A stretch of DNA of 64,000 nt, taken from Emmonsiellopsis sp. PD_33 (taxonomy: Eukaryota > Ascomycota > Eurotiomycetes > Onygenales > Ajellomycetaceae). Each line of letters opens with the position of its first letter. Position 1 is the stretch's first letter. Shown here in pieces: positions 1 through 11,344 of the stretch. The stretch is from positions 55,737 to 119,736 of the forward strand of contig JANTQF010000088.1 in NCBI GenBank assembly GCA_032988165.1. The letters run 5' to 3'. The notes beneath the pieces were generated by a model, which saw nothing but the letters and a program-made list of their open reading frames with translations, did not search any database and was not told the origin of the DNA. The translations under genes and the position numbers were made by a program.

Positions 1-1706
1 ATGCTGTATCTAGGCCAGGGGAGATAGAAGAATACTAGTAAAAATCAATATAGCATGAGATCTCTAATTTTAAATACTATAAGATGTGGTATTTTATCTT
101 CTAATCTGACATACCAGTTGGAGAATCAGTAGCATTAGGCTACTAAATATTTGTTGAAAAAGATCAGCCTCAAGATCTGAATGCAGATTCTAATAGCATT
201 CTATGGAAGTCCTATTAGATGATCTATAGTAATTAGCTGAAGAAGAGTAATAGGAAGGAAACCTACACACCTGTTATAACTAACACTGCAAACCACATGT
301 TATTTACTATAGTGACTCAGTGGGGGTAAATATTATAGTAGGTTAATATCATATTAGCCTACCTGCATAGCTGCCTGAGTAAGGTAATTTACATGAGACA
401 ACCTACCAGCTTCAAGTTAGGCACTCTGAAAATACTCATCTGTGCTGTTAAGGGTAGTCTCTACAGACTTAATCTAGCTATAAAAATTTAGTATGAATAC
501 TTAATGGGTTATTTATATAATTTAGAATTCATTGCAAGCTCCTATAACTTAGCTTTCTGATATCACATGGAGAAGCTACATCTCTATATAACTATATATA
601 TTGATGATTTGAATATAGTCTCCAAAGTTCCTGAAAATGCTGACTAACTAGTAAAAGCTCTCAGTGAGAGACTTGAGGTCAAGGATTTACATGAATCAAT
701 GAAATATCTAGGCATGGAAGTTGACTACAGGCCTAATGGTATCAAATTAACTCACTAATACTATATTAAGTAATTAATGAAGGATTTCTATTTGAATGAT
801 ACTATCACCATTAATATGCTCATAAAGGAGGCCTTTCACATTGATGATTCTCCCCTTCCTAAGAATAAGGCAGGTTTTACAAAGTAATATTTTCAACAGG
901 GTGTAAATTGTATTTAGTATCTTGCAGTCAAAACTCAGTCTAATATTATATGTACAGCCTCACTACTCAGGCAGCATAATATGAACCCCACCCTGAAATC
1001 ATGAAAAACACTATTACATATCATTTAATATTTAAAAGGAACCTCTGAAATTGGACTCTAATATAAATGTCATTCTGACAGCTCAAATCTGACATTCCCA
1101 AACAATATCTACCTCTCTATTGGATATATAGATTCTAATTGGGTAGAACTATTAAATGATAAACAAAAATCTATATTCAGCTACATCTTTAAGCTTATAG
1201 GATCCTCAATCTCATGGCATTCCACTAAATAACCCTGTATGACTCTCAGTTTAAATAAAGTTAAATATATTGCACTCAGCAAGGCAGTTTACAAAGCAAT
1301 GTGGATTCAGAATCTCATGTTAGAGATTGGATTTATCACTACATCTCTTATATAGGTTTTTACAGACAATAAGGGTGCAATTAACCTCACCTAAGTCACC
1401 ATGATTACAGCCTGTAGCAAGCATATAGATATGCATTTTCATTACTTATGATCTTAATTGAAGAATAGTATTATAGTATTAGATCATATTAGTACAGCCA
1501 AAATGGCAGCTGACAGCCTGACAAAGCCTCTGGGCACTATTACTTTTGCATGATTCATTGATTTGCTAGGGATTTCTGCTGGGGATGATAGAAAGTAGCA
1601 AGTCTGGTTATGTATCTAGGTTTTTTCTCTATCTGGCAACATTTTGTTGTTTTTCAGTGTTTTTTGTGAGATCTATGCTTTTTGTGCAGCTCCACTTGAG
1701 GGGGGG
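1..1706 (+). mobile_element. Ty1/copia retrotransposon remnant (pol: RT and RNase H), RIP-damaged
   Basis: The plus strand carries a decayed copia polyprotein cut off by the left window edge. The reverse-transcriptase catalytic box reads YIDDL at about 595-610, followed by a recognisable stretch with KYLGMEVDY near 700-730. The RNase H part follows (WHSTKQ near 1216; a KHIDMHFHY segment near 1420), and the end reads ADSLTKPLG near 1510-1535, which is the usual C-terminus of copia pol. Many Gln codons have become TAA or TAG and some Trp or Arg codons are stops, so no long open frame survives. This fits C-to-T decay of the RIP type. A purine tract ending in seven G bases lies just before 1707, as expected of a polypurine tract. 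Only RT/RNase H is clear; integrase and gag, if present, lie left of about 430 or outside the window. Confidence 0.9.
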
Positions 1707-1821
1707 TGTTGGCAGCCATAGGCCTCCAGTCTCCTGATCAGGCTTAGTGTGATTATGTGATTGCACAGTAGATAGATTCTCTCACTAGTGTAGCAATCTG
1801 AGAACCTTCAACCTTCCCACA
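1707..1821 (+). repeat. Putative 3' LTR (possibly partial) of the copia element
   Basis: The sequence begins TGTTGG directly after the polypurine tract, the standard position and start of a copia LTR. A possible end (CCCACA) lies at 1821, where the sequence changes from AT-rich repeat to ordinary composition. The 5' LTR is outside the window, so the length cannot be confirmed and the right end is a guess. Confidence 0.5.
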
Positions 1822-2774
1822 CTGACGCCGGGACATTTTCAACCAACCAGAAGCCGGTATCCAGCTGAGTCAGCAGAAGATATTGGCGCAATCCAAGGCT
1901 ACACCATAATGGGACTAACCTTCCAACATCCATCGGAGCAGCCCGACGTCGCTGGCCAAATTTCCTCCTCCCGTGCTCTCCTCGAGGGTCAACAACTAGC
2001 CAGACTAACAACATGGGTCCGCAGTGGCTTGTCTGGCTCAGCTGCATGTTTTCAACCCGGTGGTTTTCGGCCTCGGACAGACCCATCGTCTCCATCGGCT
2101 GGCTGGTTCTGCTTGTAGGTTACGAAGGCTACTTCTCCGGCATCAGCGGCCAGGGTTAAAAAGGCTTGAGCCTCGGCTAGGCTAGCTCCTTTTGACCCAG
2201 ATAATGGTCCCTGGCTCCCTGGTCAGTGGTTGGGAGTCAGCGACTTTTGGGCCTGGCTGTCTGTTATGATTGAATTTTCCATGCCTGGCCGATGGTGGAG
2301 AGACACAAGCTCTTTGAGTATGCGGGTCTGGACTCTGGAGAGTCGAGACATAGATCGATCTTGATCGATGAGATTGTGGGAGATGTCGGCAGCTGGAACG
2401 AGCAATAGCGGCTCCAAAGAAGCACCAACAAATAATTAACTATGGAGTTTGCCGCCAGCAGTGCCATTTCCGTCGCCTATTAAGATAGGCGCCTGTCCTC
2501 CCTCCACAAACAAGCGACTGGCTTGCCTTGGTTCTTTTCTTCTTGCTCCCTTCCTCATTCTTCCTCAACTTGCTTGCCAATCAAATTGGCCCTAGCGGTT
2601 ACAGCTGTCTTCATTGCACGGTATTTTTTCCTTGCTTTCCTTTTATTTCTATTTTTATTTTCGTATGAATAGCTTTGTCATTCGTTAGTCTATCGGGGGT
2701 TTTGGCCGTTGTTTTTTGCAATCTCCTATTAATTTTCTGGTCTGTTCAACAGTCCATCCATTCTTTTTTGAGAG
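1822..2774. other. Intergenic; upstream region of the FAD-linked oxidoreductase
   Basis: No gene is supported here. Short overlapping open frames on both strands at 1808-2118 show no recognisable domain. A small inverted repeat built on GATCGATC lies near 2352-2370. From about 2525 to 2665 the plus strand is pyrimidine-rich (runs of TTCTTC and CTTCC), typical of fungal core promoters and 5' leaders before the ATG at 2775. Confidence 0.5.
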
Positions 2775-4598
2775 ATGCGCGCCTCAATCTTTCTGCTCGG
2801 CCTAGTGTCGGCCTTTGGTTCCGCAGATGGTTGCCCGTTCACCCAACCTGTGACCGGTACGGATAAAGCTGGATGCAATGCCCTGACAGGGGTGTTTTCG
2901 GACGAGGTTTTCTACAAAGAGAGTGCTGTCTATGAGTACGAAGTCAAAAATTTCTGGTCAAATACTCAGATACTCTCTCCGTCATGCATTTACCGCCCAA
3001 CCTCCGGTAGCCACCTGGCTGCAGCTATTAAGCTACTGAAAACTGCCAAAGCCTCGTTTGCTGTTCGTGGGGGTGGTCATATGGGCATCAAGGTGCGAAA
3101 ATATCTTATCGAGACTAAAACTCCGCTGACGTATTTTACGAGGTTATAAAAAGGGTGCGAATAGCATTGACAATGGCGTTCTGATTGTCATGTCCAATCT
3201 GACAACTATGGCACTTTCCGACGACAACTCAGTTCTCTCCCTTGGACCTGGACATAAGTGAGATCCCTAAGAGTATCCGATCTTTGCTTCGGCTAATGAA
3301 TTATTGCCAGATGGGGACAAGTGTACGAATTCCTAGAGCCTAAGAGTTTGGCAGTTGCTGGTGGCCGTTTGGCTCCCGTTGGTGTGCCTGGTCTTTTGCT
3401 TGGAGGGGGTATCAGTTTTCATGGCAATTCCCAAGGCTTCGCATGCGACAACGTTGTCAATTATGAAATTGCCCTTGCGGATGGGTCCCTCGTCAATGCG
3501 AATAAAGACGTGAACTCTGACCTGTTCTGGGCGCTGAAAGGCGGAAGCAGCAACTTCGGTATTGTCACCAAGTTTGATCTTCGGACATTCACATCTACCA
3601 AGGCCTGGGCGGGCATAATCACTATCGCGGAGGAGTATATTCCAGATGTTTTAGCCGTAAGTCTATAGGTAATCTTTCCTGGGAGGAGATAAGTTCACGG
3701 CGGCTCATTCTATGGACTAGGCTATTGCGACGTTTTCCGCCGACTTTTCTGACCCCAAGTCGCATATTGTCCCTGCCATCATTGCTGGCGAAAACCCCGT
3801 TGCAGCTGTGATCTTATACTATGACAGCCCGACCATAAATGATCCAGACTGCTTCAAACCTTTCATGAATATCCCTTCGATCGGCAACACCCTTGATTTT
3901 AAGACTCTTCCAGAATTCGCATTGGAAACTGGAACTGCAGTGGTTCCTGGCATTAAGTAAGATAATGTCTCATTAGATGTGGGTTTCTTGCCGCGCCATT
4001 AGCTAACTGAGTACTTAATAGTAACATCTTCGTTGCGGGATCAGTCGTTGGAAAGACCAAGGAAGAGCTCGAACAGGGAGTTAAGATCATTAACGATGTA
4101 TTCTTTGATGCTCTCCCTGCCCTGTATGCTCAGATTCCCGCCGAGAATATTGTAGTTATCCAGCTTGATTGGCAACCTGTTGGTGCCATGTGGATGAAGG
4201 CTTCCGCCAGCAAGGGTGGAAATGCTCTTGGTCTTGATCCGTCAAAGGGAACTTACCTCATGTATGCAGAGGTCGTCGAATGGAGGGGATCGGAATACGA
4301 TGAGATTGTGAACTCCTGGGTCGAAAGCACCACTTACGCCATCAACAATGCCACCAAGGAAGCTGGGCTTTATGATTCTTTCAATTACATGTACGTCATG
4401 GAACTCATACTGCACCTTGGCTAACCGTCCACACACTAACACATCCTCTTTTCACTATATAGGGGTGATGCTGCCGGTTTTCAGTCCGTTATTCCCGAGT
4501 ACGGCGCCGCCAACGTCGCCAAACTGAAGGACATCGCTAAGAAATATGACCCATCTGGGGTCTTCCAGAAGCTCATGCCAGGAGGCTTCAAGGTCTAA
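2775..4598 (+). CDS. Secreted FAD-linked oxidoreductase (berberine-bridge/6-hydroxynicotine-oxidase type)
   Basis: Six exons join to 502 residues; introns are 3093-3153, 3258-3310, 3657-3720, 3957-4021 and 4391-4462. The first 17 or so residues form a signal peptide (MRASIFLLGLVSAFG). The PCMH-type FAD-binding domain follows: RGGGHM, then GANSIDNG, LGPGH, an AVAGGR segment and GLLLGGG with WALKGGSSNFGIVT. The C-terminus has the BBE-type ending (YGAANVAKLKDIAKKYDP, then the final LMPGG). The family oxidises small molecules using covalently held FAD and O2, often in the secretory pathway. The His of RGGGHM is the usual first FAD-linking residue; the Cys that gives a second link in some members is not obvious. 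It is the first gene of normal composition after the left transposon block and sits near a transporter, a regulator and other oxidoreductases, which suggests small-molecule metabolism. The substrate is unknown. Confidence 0.9.
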
Positions 4599-6380
4599 AA
4601 AGTTCTCCCACCTCCTCAACGCCGGGAAAGCTCCGCCAAACATCGTTTGGCCAATTGAAGTCATTTATATATCTATGTCCACATGGGTGGCTCTTTTGGA
4701 TATGATACTTGGCTATCATCGCGTTGCATATCACTTCCCTTCAACTTGCATTTACATAATTAATATATATTTTTTGGATACACATACTCTTGTTTATGAA
4801 ACCCATTGACTAGTATAAAGCGCGTAAACCATTTTTCCATACTTGAATGGTTTGTTCTTCAGACTTTCTTCTTTGATCTAGTAATCCATCTCCGCACCTA
4901 TGGACTTGTGGCAAAGTGATCCGATCTAAATACTAGCCGATCAAGCTTTCCGTTAGGATATCTTGCCATCGGTGAATCTGCGCTCATATCTGAAACCGAA
5001 CCCACCGACATCGGGATTGGATGCTATTCAAGCACCCCTATCCACTCCGATTTGCCAGTTGATGCCTACATATGAGCCAAACTATAGCCATGGCCCCTAT
5101 CTCCCTATAGGAAAGACACTCCTCAAACAGCTCCACGGCAGACAGGTAGAACTCGGGTGGAAGATGATCAGTGACCTCTGCATTGTATGCATCCCGAGTC
5201 CCGACCAAGAAGGTCGCTCCTGGACCCTTGAAGCGTTGAACGGGTGCCCTGTGCGAACTTCCTCCCCGAATAGCTGGGGGGAAGGGAAGCTTGAGATGAC
5301 AAGGTGCGGGGCTCGTGATATCCCCTGTGCTGATCGTAAGACGCTTTAAGGCTGGGATGGCGGACAGGGGATGTTTTAGTGATGTGTTTTGTTTTATTAC
5401 TAGCTCCTTGGACCTCTACCTGCTGGGCTGCTAGTATTTGAGTCCGGAAGAGGGAGAGCAGGTTCTTTTGGTATTGCCATATGTATTGTTTCTCTTCTCG
5501 TTTCTTCTTGCCCCCTGGGCCCTCCCTCCCTCTCTTTCTATATATATACGACGTAGTGAACTAGGGACTTCCCCTCTCTTGCCTGCCCCTTTCTCCATTC
5601 GAAGCTAACTAACTAGCTAACTAATTCCTGTCCCGACCATGCCAAGTCTCCTGAAAAGGAAACCCTCCCTGCAGCCCGGCCGGGGCTCCTCTGCAAGACT
5701 GCAACTACTAGGAGTCGAGGACAGGAGGGCCCCGCCCCGGCCCGCGGCCCGGCCCGCGGGAGCGAAAAAGGATTTGATAACTGAACAGGGCTAATAATTA
5801 ACAATGAAGTGAGATCCAGGATTTCCGTGTATCCGTTCTTGCTGTGAAGAAGTACCGTCTCTATGTCATACCGCGTTGGGAAGTGTTTTGTCTCATCCAT
5901 GGATCCCATTGAACTTCGCGTCTTTCCATGCAATAGTTACCTCACGCCATGGAATAGGAGGGGGAAAATGTACTGGGATCTGCTTTATTAAACTATTGAT
6001 TAGGTAAAGATTGTTTGATTGGCGTTTGCTTCCTTGCTTGCTGCCGAACCTCTGCAGCTAGCTATGGTGTTATTGTACTCGTGAGAGATTTTCTTCTATT
6101 TTTGAAACAAGATCCGTCATATCCTTGTTTCTTGTCTTTCTTTTCTTCTCCCTCTCTCGCAGATTTCCCTAGAAGGGACTTTGTTAGAGATATGTACACA
6201 TGATATGCGAAAGCTTTATGCTGCGTATCACGAAAGAGGGAATAGAATGCTTTAGAATCCCCTCCCAAAATATTATTGATCCAATTATTATTAATAATAA
6301 AGACCAGCAAGGCGGTTCTAATTTTGCTCGGGCACTCCTTCTAACGTTTATGTGGGTTCGAAGTTTATTAGGTTCCCTTT
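4599..6380. other. Intergenic region between two convergent genes
   Basis: This separates the 3' ends of the FAD oxidoreductase and the sugar porter. No recognised protein is encoded. An open frame of 128 codons at 4963-5349 lacks domain features and is not called. Notable items are a CT-rich tract followed by TATATATA at 5539-5548, a very GC-rich block at about 5725-5760 (runs of CCCGG and GCCCGC) and a short frame at 5639-5794, described separately. Confidence 0.5.
5639..5794 (+). CDS. Possible small protein, 51 residues (unrecognised)
   Basis: A short frame begins ATGCCAAGTCTC and ends TAA. It is rich in Arg, Pro and Ala, and its middle is encoded by the local GC-rich block, so composition alone may keep it open. 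In its favour, a CT tract and a TATATATA box (5539-5548) lie about 90-100 bp upstream, in the arrangement of a fungal core promoter. I recognise no domain and no related protein. It could equally be the leader of a noncoding transcript or chance. Confidence 0.18.
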   Translation: MPSLLKRKPSLQPGRGSSARLQLLGVEDRRAPPRPAARPAGAKKDLITEQG

Positions 6381-8334
6381 TCATGCCTCGACGCTTATGC
6401 TACTATCCTTCTCAACCGCTTTGGCCTCTGTCGCCGTGGTCTCGTCTGGCCCATTGACGCTGCTGATCCGGGTAATGTCGTCTTCAGCCTTTACTGCCGC
6501 AGCAAGGTTCGATTTTTCTGCCTCAGTCGCATCGGCAAAATGGACGATAACCTCGTCTCCGAATTTGCCGTTGATGTCCTCGAGGGATAGGCCCTTTGTC
6601 TGCAATGTGGGGGTTGTGTTGTTAGCATTTTACCGGGCAGAAATATAGCAGGGGAGATATAGGGAAATCGACCCACCTCCGGACACCAGAAGTAGAGTAT
6701 AACGATATTGACAAATGTCAAGACGACGAAAATGAGGTAGTATTTCCATTCGATATTCGCCAATGCGGTTGGAGCGGCTTCAACGTAAACTAGCGTTGAA
6801 AGGAAAGTACCGACAAGTGACCACGCTACTCCTTGAGAGCGGATATGAGTGGGGAATATCTCACCTAGAGAGAGAGACGGTTTTTAGAGGTGACAACCGA
6901 AGCAACGGGGGGTTTGAATGACTTACTGCAGTACACATAACCAGGGGCATCAATACCACCACCATAAAAGGAGATGAAACAGAAAGTGAAGAATACACCC
7001 ATTGCATTGCCGGCCCTATTCGTCGTGCCGGCAAATTGTGCGATCATGGCAGTTTCAAGACTCAGGGATATCATGCAGCCAGCGAGGCCAGCAACTAATA
7101 CGAAGGAGTAAGATGGTTTGTCTGTGGAAAGGGGTCATAGTAGTATGTATGATATGGCTTACTCAATAGTGGTTTGCGTCCAAACCGGTCCAACAGGAGG
7201 GCACCGACGAAGTTCGAAATAGTAGCAATTGTTACATAGACAGCACTGAGGATGAGAGGAGTCCCCCCGGTAAGACCTAAGTTTTTATAAAGAGACACAA
7301 CATAAACTATACCTATGTTAGCAATATGTGTTACGGAGTCTACAACGGGAATTGCTTCCAAACTCACTGTATATAACTTGAGCGCCTGTTGTCTGAGCAG
7401 CGTACTGGATGAAAAACCCCATCCACATTCTTTTCCGGTAACTTGGTTTAGTGAACAGCTGTTTATTTCCGCCTTGAGCCCATGCTGCAGAATCAGACTG
7501 AGCCTGCTGCACCATCTGATAGAATTCCTCGCGCGCGTAGGTTTCGTCGTTCCCGTGGAGTTTGGAGACGGTTTTCCACGCCTCATCCTTTCGGTCCCGC
7601 GTCAAAACTAACAGACGAATTAGTAAAAACCAGCCATGTCCAACTCCCGCCTGCGGAACTACTTACGCCATCGCGGTGATTCGGGGACCCAAGGGGTGCA
7701 AATTGCCAGTGCCAACGGGGGTAGATTGCTGATTGCGATGGGGAAACGCCATTGGAAGGAGAGATTTCGAGAATAATATGTTCCAGCTCCGACCCATCCG
7801 GCCAGCGCGTATCCAGCCACAATCCACGTCCCATGTTGGCCTACTAAAAGGCCGCGCGCGTTGGGCGGTGCTGTCGGACAAGTCAGAATCGCCGATGATA
7901 CCGGTATTTGCGAAGGGAAGGATCTCACAAATTTCAGCCTGGTAGATGGGGATGAGGACGACCATCATTCCGGTGCCCCATCCAGCAATGAACCGCGAGG
8001 CTAGGAACATGCCTAGATTGATCGAGCCAGTCTGAAGTGATCCTCCAAAAATATTCACGGCGCATGCCGTATACATGGTTATCTTTCTCCCATGGGCCTC
8101 GCTCATCCATCCCACAGTAAGCGCTCCAAAAGTTGCCCCCGCGCAGAATAAGCCGTTGATGGTGCCGGTGATGACATTGTTTCGAGGTCCGCTGGCTTCG
8201 AGATTGAAATATTGAAGAAAGCCCGGCTGGCCGAGTGTGTTTGAGATAACAGAGAACGAGTAGCCAAAGGTAAGACTCCCGAGTGTTAGGATAAGAATGA
8301 GCCGCACGTTATAGGCGGTATAGGTTCTCGCCAT
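6381..8334 (-). CDS. MFS sugar porter (hexose/disaccharide transporter family)
   Basis: Seven exons join to 524 residues; introns are 7871-7928, 7608-7666, 7313-7367, 7095-7162, 6865-6926 and 6600-6676. The start chosen is the ATG at 8334 (MARTYTAYN). The protein has the twelve-helix sugar-porter layout and signatures: SEAHGRK after helix 2, a conserved stretch around SRFIAGWGTGM, PESPRW before the central loop, LDRFGRKP after helix 8 and PETKGLSLEDI after the last helix. The tail is acidic and cytosolic. The family moves sugars or related polyols and acids across the plasma membrane, usually with protons; the substrate cannot be read from sequence. It shares a 664-bp divergent promoter with the Zn2Cys6 gene at 8999, so joint control is likely. 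Several exon joins use phase-1 sites, all consistent with family alignment. Confidence 0.93.
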
Positions 8335-8998
8335 GGTTCCAGAGCTCTGAATGCCAGTCAGAAGGGGCTTGAAAAGATTCAAGAGCTCCAAGAGCTCTCA
8401 AGTGGAGAACTGCCCAAATATATGGTGGCTGCCATCCCCTGCCTGGCCAAGGCGGAAGATTCGCGACAGTTTGGCGCTTTGCCCACAGCTAGTTACGGGT
8501 CCGAGGAGGGATCCCCCGCTTGTATCCCCTTTTTATGCCAAAGACGGTTCCGTGCATGCAGAAGGATGATTCGAAATGTTGGGGGTCCCTTGAAACTTCG
8601 TTGGTTTGAGTAAAAGACGACGGGGGTTCGTCCGCCGCCCACCCGTTGGCCGAGACGCTTAAATTTTTAAAAATCACTTGTGCGCACATCCTTGTAGAGT
8701 CCGGCCTCTTGGAAGACAGCTAGTCGAATTGACACTGAACTGGCCAATCCTGGGCGCTGAATGTCCCAGGCTAGACAGCAAGCTTGGGGGGGAAATGGGA
8801 TGCCGGGGTGCGGGATGCTGAAGCGGTAATCAGGCAATGGATGCCATAGCCTATTGGCATAAAGACCCAAGATGCCCCTCAAACTTGGTCTTCCTTCATT
8901 CCACAGACACAAGTGACAAAGCCTAAAGGAACACCGTCCACCTCTCCACCCCGCTGGCTTGACGGCATCCCGAGGGCCAGTCTCCGATATCCGAAAGG
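8335..8998. promoter_or_regulatory. Divergent promoter between sugar porter and Zn2Cys6 regulator
   Basis: The 664-bp spacer separates two divergently transcribed genes, a regulator and a transporter. It contains inverted CGG triplets, the half-sites bound by Zn2Cys6 proteins: CGG at 8621-8623 and CCG at 8632-8634 with 8 bases between. That is a candidate autoregulatory site only, because such triplets occur often by chance. An AGAGCTC-rich stretch at 8380-8400 lies close to the transporter start. Confidence 0.4.
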
Positions 8999-11290
8999 AT
9001 GGAAACCGACGCCGCCAGTCCTGCTCCCAACGGGGTCACTCGGAGCGGCAAACCCCGGCAGCGCAGCGCCATCGCGTGTCGGCGGTGTCATACTCGCCGA
9101 GTCAAGTGCAATGCCGCGGACTCGGGTATTCCGTGTGTCAACTGCACCCGGGCAGGGACCGTTTGCCAGTTGATCGAGTCGAAGCGGGGCAGGAAACGAG
9201 CAGTATCAAGTCTCCCACCATCCATTCCAGACGGGGCGAGAGCAGCGCCAAACATACAGACAAAGCTTCCGCCGTTCGACCCTGATTCGCCCATTAGAAG
9301 CGTCGGGGATGGCTCGCTTTCGCAAACCTCCAACTTGGATATAGTCCCCAACCAGGAGAGGATCCGGTCTCATAGCGAGGGCCCAGAAACGCTCTACGCG
9401 CAGGTGCTGGAAAACGCGGGAGGATCGCCCGAACGGCCCAGCCTTATGAAACCGGGTGGCCAGGTCGTTTACTTAGGAGAGACGTTCAATTTGACGTACC
9501 TGTTGCAGCAGACCAATCCGAAATCCAGCCAGCCAGTCAGGAAGCTACATGTTGTGCTCCCGCTGCATGCGAAACGGGACCCCTCCTATCAACCGCCCAA
9601 CTGCGATGCGGTCACCCTGGACCTGCTGCGTCGACAGGATGCTTTCACTATTCCCGACCTGAGAATATGCAGGGAACTCTTCCGAGTCTACTTCAAATAT
9701 GTGCATCCCCATTATCCCATTCTCGACCGCCGCGACTTTGCCTGCCGTTATGCAGACCCGAGCAACCCTCCTTCGTATTTGCTCCTCCAGGCGGTTTTGT
9801 TCATGGGTTCGGGACACTGCGACGTGTCGGTTCTTGAGGACGCTGGTTTCAAGTCTAGATATGATGCTCGACTGGCGCTGTTCAAGAGGACAAAAGCGTT
9901 ATATGATCTGGACCACGAATCGGATAAACTGACCATTTGCCAGTCGCTTTTCCTCATGAGCTTTTGGTGGAATAGCCCTACAGATCAGAAGGATACATGG
10001 CATTGGCTTGGGAATGCTATTAGCTTAGCGCTGACCATGGGGATGCATCGTTCAACTCGCAATTCTGATATGAGCTTGAAGGATCAACGGCTCTGGAAGA
10101 AGATCTGGTGGGCGCTTTTTACCGAGGACAAGCATGCGGCTGCAGCGTTAGGGAGGCCTGTTCATATACGTTTACGAGATTGTGACGTGGAACGGCTTGA
10201 GGACTCGGACTTCGAAGAGGAGCCTGCCCCAGATCCCGGGATTTTCGGTGTTCAAGAAAGGGTTGATGTTTTATACGTATGTTTCCTATCTATGATATCT
10301 CTGCCGTTATCCATATTGCTTAATCTCCGAACTAACTTGTTCGCTCTATGACACTATAGAATCAGAAATTGACCGAACTGGCCATGATTGTCGAGCGAAT
10401 TATTGAGAAATCATTCAACGCCCATGTCAAAACCCTAGCAGCCCAGACCGATACCCTTGAGCTCTGCGAGGAGTTGTTACAGGATTGGGAAAGACATCTA
10501 CCGCCAGAGCTGCATCTCTCACGGAGCAGCGAGTATCTGTGGACTGGCATGCTACACATTGCCCACAGGTGAGGACTTTTATGCTGCCGAACTTATAACT
10601 TCTTGAAGTACTTTATTGACAATTTATACCAGCTGGTTTCGGATCTTGACTCACCGGTCAAGGACTCCCGAAAATCCATCGTCACCATCACGAAGAACGT
10701 CCCACCAAGTCGCCATGAACGCAGCCAATCGAATGGTTCGTATCATTGAAGAAGTATTATCTTCTTCAACCATTAATCAATGCCCTATACACGTTATTCC
10801 GGCATTGTTTGCTGCTATGGGCATGCACACTGTCAATATTTGCTCAGGGGACCCCATCCGCGAGCAGCTAGGATCTGTGAAAATTCGACTTTCGATGATT
10901 GCTCTTCGAGAACTACAACAAACCTGGCCTGTCAGCGGCTGGATCTTTCTCCTTTTTACAAAGATCATCCGTCGCATTCGTGATACCGATGATGGACCGC
11001 CAGTGAACCAGTCGGCAATGACTGACCCGGCCGTCCAGGCTGAGACACCAGGTATTGATAATACGCGCATGCATCCTCTAGAGTCCATGTTTATGCAGCC
11101 GCATCTCCAGATAACTCCTGAGGGCAATATGATTGGCTGGGATCCACAGGGGGTTAGCATGCCACTCAATTTCTCAACGGATTGGAGTAACATAGATGGG
11201 GATTTGTGCCTTGACCCGGAGTTTGATTTTATGATTGGAACTCCGCGAACGTCAACTCCACGAATTCCGAGGTCTAATTTCCAAAACTAA
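8999..11290 (+). CDS. Zn2Cys6 binuclear-cluster transcription factor with fungal-specific TF domain
   Basis: Three exons join to 714 residues; introns are 10277-10359 and 10569-10632. The DNA-binding cluster is complete: Cys27, Cys30, Cys37, Cys46, Cys49 and Cys56 with spacing 2-6-8-2-6, followed by a basic linker (ESKRGRKR). The middle region carries the fungal-specific transcription-factor domain, including YVHPHYPILDRRDF, a long helical part around QSLFLMSFWW, and LALTMGMHRS with WWALFTEDK. This layout resembles cutinase-factor and fatty-acid-regulator (Ctf1/Far-like) proteins, but I would not assign an orthologue. It acts in the nucleus, probably binding CGG-type sites. It is divergent to a sugar porter, and its 3' end faces the cyclase gene with only 54 bp between stop codons. 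A pathway-specific regulator of neighbouring genes is the natural inference. Confidence 0.92.
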
Positions 11291-11344
11291 ATATTTAGGA
11301 AGGAAGTATTTTACATATTTTCTTCCCCCAATATATGGTCGCGA

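Noticed and set aside
4963..5349. 128-codon open frame between the FAD oxidoreductase and the sugar porter
   Set aside because: No domain, no splice support and no composition signal; it lies in probable 3' flank.
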